Assembly: GCA_011050685.1 (NCBI GenBank)
Contig: DRFF01000130.1
Location: 1 to 49,180 of the forward strand
Source of the DNA: Aurantimonas coralicida
Lineage (GTDB): Bacteria > Pseudomonadota > Alphaproteobacteria > Rhizobiales > Rhizobiaceae
Direction of reading: 5' to 3'
Length of the DNA stretch: 49,180 nucleotides
The notes beneath the pieces were generated by a model. The model did not search any database and was not told the origin of the DNA. It saw only the letters and a program-made list of their open reading frames with translations. Positions within the stretch are counted from its first letter, which is position 1, and the number at the start of each line of letters is the position of its first letter. Below, piece after piece: positions 16,449 through 25,439 of this stretch. The position numbers and the translations under genes were made by a program.

Positions 16449-16863
16449 GCGTTCGCGCGCACCTTAGCAAGCGCGCAAGGTTGCCCGCTGCCAGCAGAAA
16501 TCCGACGCCATGATCATCGACGAGGACGCACAAGCGCGACGAGCGTTCGACCCGGAACCCGCGACCCGGTGCAGGAGGTCACGGTGCAGATGGCCCGCCG
16601 GAGCGGCACACGACATCGGTACCCGGTTCCGCCGGCCGTAAGCATGGTTTAGGACTACATCGTTCCGCCGCGAGCGGCAGTTCGTTCCGATGGGACGGAT
16701 TGGCGTCCACTTCCTCCTTCCTGTCTTGCCCCGACGGCGAGATCGTTCCTCGTACCTTGTCCGATATGACCGTATTCCGCACGATGAAGAGAACCGCACG
16801 CCGCCGGACACCGCATGCCGGCGACGGCTTTGGCCCGCCCGACCGCGGCACTTCCGCGAACGG
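16449..16863. other. Gene-free stretch at the right side of the island
   Basis: No recognisable gene, repeat or RNA was seen in these 415 bases. Open frames exist on both strands but encode Arg-rich sequence without family resemblance. The right attachment site of the element could lie here. Confidence 0.4.
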
Positions 16864-17970
16864 ATGTCGATGAGCGCGATACGCGATTGGCTGGCCAAAG
16901 CCCTGGAGCCTCTCGCTCCGAAGCGCTTTGCCTATGCGCGCTTCGCGCTGGCGCTCGGGATCGGGCTTCTCGGCGCCGTCGTCTTCCTGCGTCTGTCGCT
17001 GCCGCTGCCCTGGATGCTCGGGCCGCTGGCGGCGTGCCTCCTCGCCTCGCTCCTGCGAATGCCGGTTACCGCGCCCACAATCCTGCGACCTCCCATGACC
17101 ATGCTCGTCGGGGTGCTGCTGGGAGCAGGCTTTACGCCGGGTATGGTGACCGGGATAGCGGATTGGCTTCCGAGCCTCCTCGGCCTGATGGTCTTCCTCT
17201 TCGTCGCGGCGGCGGCCTGTGTCACCTATTTCTACCGCGTCGCCGGTTTCGATCTGCCCACAGCCTATTTCGCCGGCATGCCCGGCGGCCTGATCGAGAT
17301 GGTGACGCTCGGCCAAGCCAAGGGCGGCGATCCGCGGATCATCGCCCTGATCCATTCCAGCCGCATCATGCTGATCGTCTTCTCGCTGCCGTTCGTCCTC
17401 GACGTGGTGACCGGCGAACAGGTGATCACACGACCGACGACCGGGCTGTCCATCTTCGACGCGCCATGGACGGTGGAAGCATGGCTGGTTCTGACAGGGC
17501 TGGTCGGGATCGTCCTGGGACGAATACTGCGACTGCCCGCGCCCTATCTGATGGGGCCGATGCTGGCCAGCGGCGCGGTGCATTTGACCGGGATCACGGA
17601 GTTCCGCCCGCCCTACGAGCTGGTGGCGGCCGCGCAGTTGGTGCTCGGCACCGCCCTCGGCTGCCGGTTTGCCGGAACCCGGTTGACCGAACTCGCGCGG
17701 ATTCTTGGGCTCGCACTGGGATCGACCGCCATCTTGCTGTCGATCACGCTCGGCTTTTCGCTGGGATTGAACCGGCTGATCGGTTTGCCGGTCCTCGACC
17801 TGCTGCTGGCCTATTCCCCCGGCGGCCTGACCGAAACGAGCCTGATCGCGCTAGCCCTCCATGTCGAGGTGGCTTTTGTCGCGACCCATCACGTCACCCG
17901 GGTTTTCCTGGTGATGACCACGGCGGGTCTGGTGTTCCGCCTGGTTGACAAATTTCGCGGGCCGAGCTGA
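16864..17970 (+). CDS. AbrB-family (COG3180) membrane permease
   Basis: The 368-residue product has about ten hydrophobic segments in two repeats. Marker blocks are LPLPWMLGPLAACLLASLL and FAGMPGGLIEMVTLGQAKGG in the first half, and LPAPYLMGPMLASGAVHLTG and LAYSPGGLTETSLIALAL in the second. This pattern defines the AbrB/COG3180 family, often misnamed as transcriptional regulators. The family is thought to contain ammonia-monooxygenase-like or organic acid permeases, and the substrate here is unknown. The start MSMSAIRDWLAK was chosen because upstream codons are Arg-rich and unlike the family. It precedes an alcohol dehydrogenase in the same direction. Confidence 0.8.
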   Translation: MSMSAIRDWLAKALEPLAPKRFAYARFALALGIGLLGAVVFLRLSLPLPWMLGPLAACLLASLLRMPVTAPTILRPPMTMLVGVLLGAGFTPGMVTGIADWLPSLLGLMVFLFVAAAACVTYFYRVAGFDLPTAYFAGMPGGLIEMVTLGQAKGGDPRIIALIHSSRIMLIVFSLPFVLDVVTGEQVITRPTTGLSIFDAPWTVEAWLVLTGLVGIVLGRILRLPAPYLMGPMLASGAVHLTGITEFRPPYELVAAAQLVLGTALGCRFAGTRLTELARILGLALGSTAILLSITLGFSLGLNRLIGLPVLDLLLAYSPGGLTETSLIALALHVEVAFVATHHVTRVFLVMTTAGLVFRLVDKFRGPS

Positions 17971-18097
17971 CGGCAAGGCTCATCCCGCACGCGCTGCAAA
18001 AGGGAGCACCGGTGCGCATGGCTGGGCGAACGGCTCGTTCCGCGCCAGACTGGCGGCTACGATTCGACAACGAGACGAAAACGGGAAAGATCTCGCC

Positions 18098-19258
18098 ATG
18101 ACGCCCTTCCTCTTCAACACCACGCCGTCGATCGTGTTCGAGCCGGGCGCGGCCAGGCGGCTGGGGCCGATCGCGGCGAAGACGCTCGGCGCGCGCGTGT
18201 TGCTGGTCACCGACCCCGGCCTCCGCGCGCTCGGCCTCTGCGACCCGGCGATCGCCTCGCTGGCCGAGTCCGGCGCCGCCGTTACCATCTTCGACGACGT
18301 CGCGGCCGATCCCAAACTGTCGATTCTGGAGGCCGCGACCGACGCCGCCCGCACGGCGGATGCCACCGGCATTGTCGGCTTCGGCGGTGGCTCGTCCCTT
18401 GACGTGGCCAAGCTCGTCGCGCTCATCGCCGGCTCCGGCGAGGACCTTGATGCCGCCTGGGGGGTCGGCAACGCCAAGGGTCCCCGCCTGCCACTGGTGC
18501 TGGTGCCGACCACCGCCGGCACCGGCTCGGAGGTGACGCCGGTCTCGATCATCACTGTCGGCGAGGAGGAAAAGCGCGGCGTTTCCTCGGCGCTGATCGT
18601 GCCGGATATCGCCGTGCTCGACGCCGAATTGACCCTCGGCCTGCCGCCGGCGATTACCGCCGCCACCGGCGTCGACGCCATGGTCCACGCGATCGAGGCC
18701 TATGCGTCGAAGAACGCCAACAACAACCCACTGTCGAAGATGCTGGCGCGCGAAGCCTTGCGGCTTATCGGCGCGAATATCGAAGCGGTGATCGCCGAAC
18801 CGGCCAATGTCGCGGCGCGCGGGGCGATGCTGCTCGGCTCGATGCTCGCCGGCCAGGCCTTCGCCAATTCGCCGGTCGCCGCCGTCCACGCCCTCGCCTA
18901 CCCGATCGGCGGCACCTTCCATATTCCGCACGGCCTGTCGAACGCACTGGTGCTGCCGCATGTGCTGCGCTTCAACGCCCCCTACGCGGCGCATCTTTAC
19001 GCCGAAATCGCCGCCGACGCCTTTCCAGCCCTAGAACGCGAGGAAAGCACGCAAGGCCGCTGTGCCGCCTTCGTAGAGGAACTCGCCGCGCTGTCAGAGC
19101 GCCTCGGCCTGCCGCCGCGCCTGCGCGATGTCGGGATCGGCGAGGAGCATCTGGCCAAGATGGCGGCCGACGCGATGAAGCAGCAGCGCCTTTTGGTCAA
19201 CAATCCGCGCGCGGTCTCGGAATCCGACGCGCTGTCGATCTACCGGTCGGCCTGGTAA
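18098..19258 (+). CDS. Iron-containing alcohol dehydrogenase
   Basis: The 386-residue cytoplasmic NAD(P)-dependent oxidoreductase has the group III iron-ADH layout. It opens with FNTTPSIVFEPGA, followed by the dinucleotide site GFGGGSSLDVAKL, the block PTTAGTGSEVTPVS, and metal-ligand regions DAMVHAIEAYAS, AVHALAYPIGG and FHIPHG. The length is typical. ATG at 18098 follows GGGAAAGA; the longer frame upstream lacks similarity. The substrate cannot be read from the sequence. It lies after the AbrB permease and faces the hydroxyproline operon convergently with a 15 bp gap. Confidence 0.9.
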   Translation: MTPFLFNTTPSIVFEPGAARRLGPIAAKTLGARVLLVTDPGLRALGLCDPAIASLAESGAAVTIFDDVAADPKLSILEAATDAARTADATGIVGFGGGSSLDVAKLVALIAGSGEDLDAAWGVGNAKGPRLPLVLVPTTAGTGSEVTPVSIITVGEEEKRGVSSALIVPDIAVLDAELTLGLPPAITAATGVDAMVHAIEAYASKNANNNPLSKMLAREALRLIGANIEAVIAEPANVAARGAMLLGSMLAGQAFANSPVAAVHALAYPIGGTFHIPHGLSNALVLPHVLRFNAPYAAHLYAEIAADAFPALEREESTQGRCAAFVEELAALSERLGLPPRLRDVGIGEEHLAKMAADAMKQQRLLVNNPRAVSESDALSIYRSAW

Positions 19259-19273
19259 GGCGCCGGCGGGCCG

Positions 19274-20302
19274 TCAGCCGCCGGGCCAGGTGTCGGACAA
19301 CCGATATCCGCCAGGCCATGGATCGGATGGATCGAGCATCAGTTGCGTCGTTCCGGTGATCCAGGCGCGCCCGGAGATCGACGGGATAATGGCCGGCCGG
19401 TCACCCACCGTCGTCAGGCTCTCGATGCGGCAGTGGAATTGCGATCCGGTGACCGACTGCCCGACAAAGGCGTCTCCGGCCTGCATCTCACCGCGCGCGT
19501 TCAGCACCGCCATGCGGGCGGAACAGCCGGTTCCGGTGGGCGATCGGTCGAGCTTGCCGGGGCGGATCGCGACCGTGTTTCGGCCAGCTAGGATGCCGTT
19601 CTCCCGCGTCACCGGTTCGGTGAACTGGCAGAAGGAGATATGGTCCCACTCTCCGTTCTGGGGATGCCGAAAGCCGATCTGTTCGTTGGCGGCGCGGGTG
19701 ATCCTCATGCCGGCTTCGGCCAGCGCTACCGCGTTTGCCGGGCTGATTTCAAGACCGGCCTCAGCGGCGTCGACGAGCACGAAGCTGTCGCCGCCATAGG
19801 CCGTATCGACGGTCAACGTGCCCAGCCCCTCGACCTCAAGCTTGACGCCAAGGCGATCGGCGAAGGACGGCACGTTGGTGACCGTGATGCGCTCCGCCTT
19901 GCCATCCATGCAATCGGCGGCGATCTCCACCAGCCCGCCCGGCGCTTCCAGCCGGAAGCGGGCGACCGGTTCGCTCATCGGCACGATCCCGCTGTCGAGA
20001 AGAACTGTGGCAACGCAGATCGCGTTGCTCCCCGACATCGGCGGCGTATCGGCCGGCTCCATGATGATGAAGCCCATCGCGGCCTCGGGGTGCTTCGGCG
20101 GCACCAGCAGATTGACATGGCGGAAGACGCCGCCCCTCGGTTCGTTGAGGACGAAATTGCGCAATTCGCCGTCAGTCGCCACGTAGCGGGATTGCTCCCA
20201 GAGCGTGTTGCCCGGCGGCGGCGCCACGCCGCCGACGATGACATCGCCGACCTCGCCTTCCGCGTGGCAGCCGACGATGTGGACGAGTTTGGAGCTGCGC
20301 AT
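19274..20302 (-). CDS. Proline racemase-fold protein, trans-3-hydroxyproline dehydratase-like
   Basis: The 342-residue product belongs to the proline racemase superfamily. In racemases and 4-hydroxyproline epimerases two cysteines act as acid and base. Here the equivalent positions are S90 ([10 protein letters not shown]) and T256 ([13 protein letters not shown]). A threonine at the second position is the hallmark of trans-3-hydroxy-L-proline dehydratases, which remove water instead of epimerising; the serine at the first position is a further change. The opening [19 protein letters not shown] supports this subgroup. It is the last gene of the hydroxyproline operon, four bases after the enolase-superfamily gene. 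Dehydratase function is likely but not certain. Confidence 0.75.
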   Translation of the reverse strand: MRSSKLVHIVGCHAEGEVGDVIVGGVAPPPGNTLWEQSRYVATDGELRNFVLNEPRGGVFRHVNLLVPPKHPEAAMGFIIMEPADTPPMSGSNAICVATVLLDSGIVPMSEPVARFRLEAPGGLVEIAADCMDGKAERITVTNVPSFADRLGVKLEVEGLGTLTVDTAYGGDSFVLVDAAEAGLEISPANAVALAEAGMRITRAANEQIGFRHPQNGEWDHISFCQFTEPVTRENGILAGRNTVAIRPGKLDRSPTGTGCSARMAVLNARGEMQAGDAFVGQSVTGSQFHCRIESLTTVGDRPAIIPSISGRAWITGTTQLMLDPSDPWPGGYRLSDTWPGG

Positions 20303-20306
20303 GCGT

Positions 20307-21413
20307 CTAGCTCCCGACGTTCAGACAGGGCTCGCCTAGCGCCTCCCAGCGCGGGGTCACGCCAAGGCCCGGCTCGTCCGACGCGCCCATGGTCCCATTC
20401 TCCCGTATCGGCGCCCCGTCGGCGATCGAGACAGTTCCGTAGGAGTTGAAGTCGGTCGCCGAGAAGGTGAATTCGGCAGGCGTCGACTGCGCCAGATGGG
20501 CGATGGTGGCCGTGACGATGTCGCCGCCCCAGGTGTCCTCGATCGTCATCGGCGTTCCGCTGGCGACGCAAAGGTCGCGCATCAGCCGCGCCTTGGTCAG
20601 GCCGCCGACCTTCGAGATCTTCAAATTGACAATGTCCATGGCGTCGTCGGCCAGGGCCCGCTGCAGCGTCGCGACGCTATCGATGACCTCGTCGAGCACG
20701 AAGGGCAGCGGGGTGCGCCGGCGCACCGACAGACACTCGTCATAGGTCGGACAAGGCTGTTCGATCACGACGTCGAGGTCTCGGACCGCCAGCACGACCC
20801 GCGCCGCCTCGGCTCGCGTCCAGCCGGTATTGGCATCGGCGACAAGAACCTCTCCATCCTGGAGGACCGAACGGGTCGCGCGAATGCGGGCGATGTCCGC
20901 GTCGGCGTCGCCGCCGACCTTGAGCTGGAACTTGCGATAGCCTTCCGCGCGGTAGCCCTCGATATTCGCCGCCATCTCCGCCGAGGCCCGCTGGCTGATG
21001 GCGCGGTAGAGGGCGATGGAACCCTGCGCCTTGCCGCCCAGCAGCTTCCACACCGGCAGGCCGGCCGCCTTGCCGAGGATATCCCAACAGGCGATGTCGA
21101 GCGGCGCCTTGATATAGGGATGGCCGCGCAGGACCCGGTCCATATAGGCGTTGACGACGCCAAGGTCGGTCGGATCGAGACCCAGCAATTGCGGCGCGAG
21201 TTCGGCCAGGCCCGCCCGCACGCCGGCTGCGAAAGCCGGCAGATAGGCTGAGCCGAGCGGGCAGCACTCGGCGTAGCCGGTAATGCCCGCATCCGTTTCG
21301 ACCGCAACGACCGTGCTGTCGAAGATTTCGACGAAATGGCCGCTCGACCAAGTGTAGCGTCCCTCCTTCAACGGAAGGTCGACCTGCCACGCCTTGATGC
21401 CGGTGATCTTCAT
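20307..21413 (-). CDS. Enolase-superfamily (MLE subgroup) hydroxyproline-type enzyme
   Basis: The 368-residue product is a mandelate racemase/muconate lactonizing enzyme homologue. It has an N-terminal capping domain (residues 1-125) and a TIM barrel. Barrel residues visible are K165 (KFQLKVGG), metal ligands D193 (VADANTGW), E218 (VIEQPCPT) and D241 (FVLDEV), and K265 ([10 protein letters not shown]). The Q-x-K at strand two instead of K-x-K recalls hydroxyproline betaine epimerase (HpbD) and cis-3-hydroxyproline dehydratase. The neighbourhood with 4-hydroxyproline epimerase favours one of these two reactions. It sits 23 bp after the epimerase gene. Confidence 0.75.
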   Translation of the reverse strand: MKITGIKAWQVDLPLKEGRYTWSSGHFVEIFDSTVVAVETDAGITGYAECCPLGSAYLPAFAAGVRAGLAELAPQLLGLDPTDLGVVNAYMDRVLRGHPYIKAPLDIACWDILGKAAGLPVWKLLGGKAQGSIALYRAISQRASAEMAANIEGYRAEGYRKFQLKVGGDADADIARIRATRSVLQDGEVLVADANTGWTRAEAARVVLAVRDLDVVIEQPCPTYDECLSVRRRTPLPFVLDEVIDSVATLQRALADDAMDIVNLKISKVGGLTKARLMRDLCVASGTPMTIEDTWGGDIVTATIAHLAQSTPAEFTFSATDFNSYGTVSIADGAPIRENGTMGASDEPGLGVTPRWEALGEPCLNVGS

Positions 21414-21436
21414 GCGGAACCTCTCATTCGCTGGAC

Positions 21437-22438
21437 TCAGACGACCTGGAATCCCGTCGCGAAGGGATCACGGTCGTCGATGAAGATGGTGTTGAGACCC
21501 GTCATCCTGGCCCAGCCGGCCACCGACGGGATGATCGCCGGCAGATCGCCGACCCGCGCGTTCTCCTCGACGCGGCCGCGAAACAGCGAGCCGATGATGC
21601 TTTCATGGACGAAGTCGTCGCCCGGCTTCAGCCGCCCCTTGGCGGCCCATTGCGCCATCCGGGCCGAGGTGCCGGTGCCGCAGGGGCTGCGATCGATCGC
21701 TTTGTCGCCGTAGAAGACGGCATTGCGGGCCGTCGCCTCCGGCCGGGTCGGCTTGCCTGTCCACAAAATATGGCTGAGACCATTGATCTCCGGCTTTTCC
21801 GGATGGACGAATGGGTGGGCGTCGTTAAGGGCCTGGCGGAGCGCGCCGGACATCTCCACCAGCTGCCCGGCCGAAAACGCCGCCATGTCGTCGAAATTCT
21901 CCTGGCTGTCCACGATCGCGTAGAAATTGCCGCCATAGGCAACGTCGACGGTGAGCCGGCCGAGATGCGGGCTTTCCACCTCCAGCCCCTCACGGAACAG
22001 GAAGGCCGGAACATTCGTCAATCGAACCTCGGCGACGTATCCGTCCGCCTCGGTATAGGTCGCGATGACCAGCCCGGCCGGCGTGTCGAGCCGGACCACG
22101 CCCGGCTCGCGCGGACGGATCAGGCCGTTTTCGAGGCCCATCGTCACCGTGCCGATCGTGCCGTGGCCGCACATGGCGAGACATCCGGAGGTCTCGATGA
22201 AGAGGATCGCCGTGTCGCAGTCCGACCGCGTCGGGGGATAGAGGATCGCACCCGACATCATGTCGTGACCACGCGGCTCGAACATCAGGCCGGTGCGAAT
22301 CCAGTCGTATTCGCGCAGGAAGTGGGCGCGCTTCTCGATCATGGTGTCCCCGACCAGCGCCGGCCCGCCGCCAGCGACAAGCCGGACCGGATTGCCGCAG
22401 GTATGACCGTCTATGCAAAAGAACGTGTGACGTGCCAT
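21437..22438 (-). CDS. 4-hydroxyproline 2-epimerase
   Basis: This cytoplasmic cofactor-free epimerase converts trans-4-hydroxy-L-proline to cis-4-hydroxy-D-proline. The 333-residue product has both catalytic cysteines, C90 in CLAMCGHGT and C253 in [13 protein letters not shown], and the opening [16 protein letters not shown]. The length is typical. It is followed by the enolase-superfamily gene and preceded by the FAD dehydrogenase that would act on its D-product, which supports hydroxyproline rather than proline as the substrate. The corresponding gene is called lhpA or hypRE in other bacteria. Confidence 0.9.
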   Translation of the reverse strand: MARHTFFCIDGHTCGNPVRLVAGGGPALVGDTMIEKRAHFLREYDWIRTGLMFEPRGHDMMSGAILYPPTRSDCDTAILFIETSGCLAMCGHGTIGTVTMGLENGLIRPREPGVVRLDTPAGLVIATYTEADGYVAEVRLTNVPAFLFREGLEVESPHLGRLTVDVAYGGNFYAIVDSQENFDDMAAFSAGQLVEMSGALRQALNDAHPFVHPEKPEINGLSHILWTGKPTRPEATARNAVFYGDKAIDRSPCGTGTSARMAQWAAKGRLKPGDDFVHESIIGSLFRGRVEENARVGDLPAIIPSVAGWARMTGLNTIFIDDRDPFATGFQVV

Positions 22439-22462
22439 CGAGAGACCTCCGGAAATATGCAG

Positions 22463-23719
22463 CTAGAAGCGATCTGGCCGGAACGGCGCGACGTCGATCA
22501 CGGTCGGACGGTGGGCGACGAGGTCGGCTATGAGGCGGCCCGTGGCCGCCGATTGCGTCAGGCCGAGATGGCCGTGCCCGAACGCATAGAGAACCGACGG
22601 TACCCGCGGCGAGCGCCCGATCACCGGCAGGGAATCGGGAAGCGAGGGCCGGAAGCCCATCCATTTCTTGCCGCCGGTCGTGTCGAGCGCCGGCAGGAAG
22701 GCCTTGGCCTTGGCCAGCATGACGTCGGCCCGGCGCATGTTCGGCGGCAGGTGCAGCCCGCCGAACTCCACCGCCCCGCCGACGCGGATGCCGGAGGAGA
22801 GCCGGGTCACCACGAAGCCGTGGCCGCCGAAGGTCAGATGGCGCTGAAGGTCGAACGCGCCGGACGGCAGCGTCGTGTTGTAGCCCCGCTCGGTGTCCAG
22901 GGGGATCTTGTCGCTGAGCGACGCCGCGAGGCTTTTCGACCATGCCCCCGCCGCGATCACGGCTTGCTTGGCGCAGATCTTTTCCCCGTCGGCACAGCGC
23001 AGGACGACGCCGTCCTCGCCGGGCTCGACGGCCGTGATCTCGGCGGTGCGAAATAAGACGCCGCGTTCCCGCAGCTTGTCGGCGAACGCCACGGCAAAGT
23101 CATAGGGGTCGGTGACCGACTGCCACTCGGGCAGGAAGGTCCCGTACGAAAAGCGGGAGTCCAGCCCAGGCTGCAATTCGTCGATCGCGTCTCTGCCCAC
23201 ATGCTCGAAGCGGATGCCTACCCGGCCGCGCACGTCCCAATTCGGGCGCGCGGCATCCCGCTCGGCCTCGCTTTCGTAGAGTTCGAGGGCGCCGTCGCTG
23301 ACCAGCATGTGCGACAGCGACGCCTCCGCGACCTGACGCTGCATCTCACTGCGGGCGAGTGTCATGAGCGCGACCTGCGCCGCCATCGAGCGTGCGGCCG
23401 CAGCGGGAAAACTCGACCGCCAGAAGCGGAAGAGCCAGGGGGCGATCGGCAACAGGTAACCCGGTCGGATCGTCAGCGGTCCGGCCGGGTCGAGGAGCCA
23501 GCGGGGGGCCTTTCGCATGATCCCGGGCGAGGCCAGCGGCAGCACATCCGAATAAGCGAGCGCGCCGGCATTTCCGCGGCTCGCGCCGCAGGCGACGCCC
23601 TCCCGATCGACGAGGGTCACGGTCAGGCCGTCCCGCACGAGCGCATGGGCGATGGAAATTCCGACAATGCCAGAACCGACAATGGCGACGTCGACCCTGT
23701 GATCTGGCGACGGGTTCAT
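22463..23719 (-). CDS. FAD-dependent D-amino acid (D-hydroxyproline) dehydrogenase
   Basis: The 418-residue product is a DadA-like member of the DAO family. The FAD-binding motif VAIVGSGIVGISIAHAL is at residues 11-27, and WMGFRPSLPDSLPVIG and FGHGHLGLTQSAATGRLIADL complete the family signature near the C-terminus. In hydroxyproline pathways this enzyme oxidises cis-4-hydroxy-D-proline to the pyrroline carboxylate and passes electrons to the membrane. It lies 12 bp after the DHDPS-like gene and 24 bp before the epimerase. A general D-amino acid role cannot be excluded. Confidence 0.88.
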   Translation of the reverse strand: MNPSPDHRVDVAIVGSGIVGISIAHALVRDGLTVTLVDREGVACGASRGNAGALAYSDVLPLASPGIMRKAPRWLLDPAGPLTIRPGYLLPIAPWLFRFWRSSFPAAAARSMAAQVALMTLARSEMQRQVAEASLSHMLVSDGALELYESEAERDAARPNWDVRGRVGIRFEHVGRDAIDELQPGLDSRFSYGTFLPEWQSVTDPYDFAVAFADKLRERGVLFRTAEITAVEPGEDGVVLRCADGEKICAKQAVIAAGAWSKSLAASLSDKIPLDTERGYNTTLPSGAFDLQRHLTFGGHGFVVTRLSSGIRVGGAVEFGGLHLPPNMRRADVMLAKAKAFLPALDTTGGKKWMGFRPSLPDSLPVIGRSPRVPSVLYAFGHGHLGLTQSAATGRLIADLVAHRPTVIDVAPFRPDRF

Positions 23720-23731
23720 CCGAGACCGACC

Positions 23732-24628
23732 TCAGGCGAAAGATGGAAGTTGCGGGCGGGTCGCGAGGGCGTCGGCGATCACCTTCTCCACCCGCTGACG
23801 CTCGGCGCCTTGGAGCGGCTGACGCGGCAGGCGGACACGGTCGTTTGACTGGATGGCGTGAACTTCCGCCAGCTTGATGTTCTGGACGAGGGTGCGCGAC
23901 ACGTCGAGATCGAGCAGCGGTCGAAACCAGCGATAGATGCCGAGCGCCTCCTTGGCGCGCCCCGCCTTCATCAGGCGGTAAATCGCCACAGTCTCGCGCG
24001 GAAACGCGACGACGAGGCCCGCCACCCAGCCGATTGCGCCGACCGACAGCGCCTCGAAGGCCAGATTGTCGACACCGGTGAAGACGCCGTAGCGATCACC
24101 GAGACGGTTGATGATTTCGGTCGTGCGTCGGATGTCGTCGCAGGACTCCTTGATCGCGACGAAGCGCGCGTCGGGCGCGAGGTCTTCCATCATATCGGGG
24201 GTCACGTCGACCTTGTAGGCGACCCGGTTGGAGTAGATCATCGCCGGAAGATCGCCCGCCCCGACCACCGCGCGCAACGTGTCCAGCGTCTCCCGGCGAT
24301 CGGTGAAATAGACAAGGCTCGGGACGATCATCAGCCCGTCGGCACCGGCCTTGGCGGCGGCCCTGGCGATGTCGCAGGATTCGGCCGTGGAGGCGGCTGC
24401 GACCGTCATCAGCACCGGCTTGCCGTTCGCGGCCGACTTGGCGATCCGCAGAAGCTCGAGCTTCTCCGCCAGAGTCAGCATCGGACCTTCGCCGAGCGAC
24501 CCGCAGACGATCAGGCCATCACATCCGGCATCCATCTGGATGCCGAAGCAGCGCTCGTTCTCGGCGGGGTCGAGGTCGCCGTCCTCGCGGAACTTCGTGG
24601 TCGCGGCCGGCATTACTCCACACCACAT
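23732..24628 (-). CDS. DHDPS-family pyrroline-4-hydroxy-2-carboxylate deaminase-like protein
   Basis: The 298-residue product is a Schiff-base aldolase-fold enzyme. The motif GSLGEG is at 43-48, the tyrosine Y132 is in MIYSNRV, and the lysine K160 is in FVAIKESCDD. In hydroxyproline catabolism the family member converts pyrroline-4-hydroxy-2-carboxylate to alpha-ketoglutarate semialdehyde and ammonia. MWCGVMPAATT is the chosen start because GGGAGAACGAG precedes it; the longer frame adds Arg-rich sequence. It is the first gene of the minus-strand operon. The next pathway enzyme, alpha-ketoglutarate semialdehyde dehydrogenase, is not in this window. Confidence 0.82.
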   Translation of the reverse strand: MWCGVMPAATTKFREDGDLDPAENERCFGIQMDAGCDGLIVCGSLGEGPMLTLAEKLELLRIAKSAANGKPVLMTVAAASTAESCDIARAAAKAGADGLMIVPSLVYFTDRRETLDTLRAVVGAGDLPAMIYSNRVAYKVDVTPDMMEDLAPDARFVAIKESCDDIRRTTEIINRLGDRYGVFTGVDNLAFEALSVGAIGWVAGLVVAFPRETVAIYRLMKAGRAKEALGIYRWFRPLLDLDVSRTLVQNIKLAEVHAIQSNDRVRLPRQPLQGAERQRVEKVIADALATRPQLPSFA

Positions 24629-24837
24629 TCTCGTTCTCCCGTCTAAACAGCTTTTGTCGGATGGGGCGGCGGTCGGCGGAGCGACACGAACCCGCATTGC
24701 CCTGAGCTTGGTGATTGTCCTGACTGGTACTTGTCGATGATCTACCCAGGAATGCGTAAGACGCCGGCGCGACTGTGCCAAGACCCATTTCGGCGAAACC
24801 GGGATATCGCGCGCTCTTGTCTCGCCGGGGGTTGCAT

Positions 24838-24876
24838 TTACATTCAAGTTCCTTAAATTCACGATTATGAATGTAA
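24838..24876. promoter_or_regulatory. Inverted repeat over the ArsR-family gene start
   Basis: TTACATTCA (24838-24846) and TGAATGTAA (24868-24876) are perfect nine-base inverted arms with 21 bases between them. The right arm overlaps the ATG of the regulator at 24867. Self-repression is a natural reading. The site also lies in the divergent region before the hydroxyproline operon. Confidence 0.5.
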
Positions 24877-25271
24877 GTGACGTGATTCAGGCTTCGGAAG
24901 AGGCGGCGGATCTGATGGGCAGCCTGTCGCATCCGCAACGCTTGCTCGTGCTCTGCGCACTGGCGGACGGCGAGAAGCCCGTGAGCCAGTTGCGCGAAGA
25001 GCTCGCGATCGATCAGGTGCGGATGTCGCAGCAGCTCATGCGGCTGCGGGCTGATGGGCTGGTCGAGTCGCGACGCGTGGGGACGACCGTCTACTACAAG
25101 ATCGCTCGCAGCGAAATCTTGCTGATCATCGAAGCCTTGCAGAAGGCCTTCTGCCCGGATCCTCCCTTCAAGCTGGGCAGCGGGGGCGGTGATCGCGGCG
25201 AGATCAAGGAAACGTCGGCGGCTGCCCTAGAGCCCCTGCCGCTCCCCCGGCGATCGCGGACGAAGTCTTGA
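24867..25271 (+). CDS. ArsR-family regulator, BigR/SqrR-like persulfide sensor
   Basis: The 134-residue product has a winged helix with SHPQRLLVLCALADGEKPVS, QLREELAIDQVRMSQQLMRL and the wing RRVGTTVYYKIA. Two cysteines, C30 in LVLCAL and one in KAFCPDP about residue 94, occupy the positions used by BigR and SqrR to form a polysulfide link on sensing sulfide. Metal-binding ELCVCDL is absent. No ribosome site precedes the ATG, which also lies inside an inverted repeat, so initiation may be unusual. The downstream persulfide-handling genes support the sensor role. The basic tail PLPRRSRTKS is extra to the family. Confidence 0.83.
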   Translation: MNVSDVIQASEEAADLMGSLSHPQRLLVLCALADGEKPVSQLREELAIDQVRMSQQLMRLRADGLVESRRVGTTVYYKIARSEILLIIEALQKAFCPDPPFKLGSGGGDRGEIKETSAAALEPLPLPRRSRTKS

Positions 25272-25439
25272 TGATCTCCGGAAAGTTGGCGTCCCCGCGA
25301 GGAGCGACGCCGGACGCCCGCTCGTCGGGCGTGCGGCCGCGGCTCACGACACCAAGCGTATCAACGCAAGAAATTCTTCCGCGCTGATTTTTCGCGGACT
25401 GCTTCAGCCCATTCTGAATCTGGAAAGGAAAGATAGCCA

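Noticed and set aside
16464-16898. 144-codon minus-strand frame beside the recombinase
   Set aside because: Arg/Ser-rich sequence with no family resemblance; it overlaps the start of the AbrB permease.
25379-25397. Short CCGCG/CGCGG hairpin before the persulfide dioxygenase-like gene
   Set aside because: A five-base stem in GC-rich DNA is expected by chance and no regulatory meaning could be supported.
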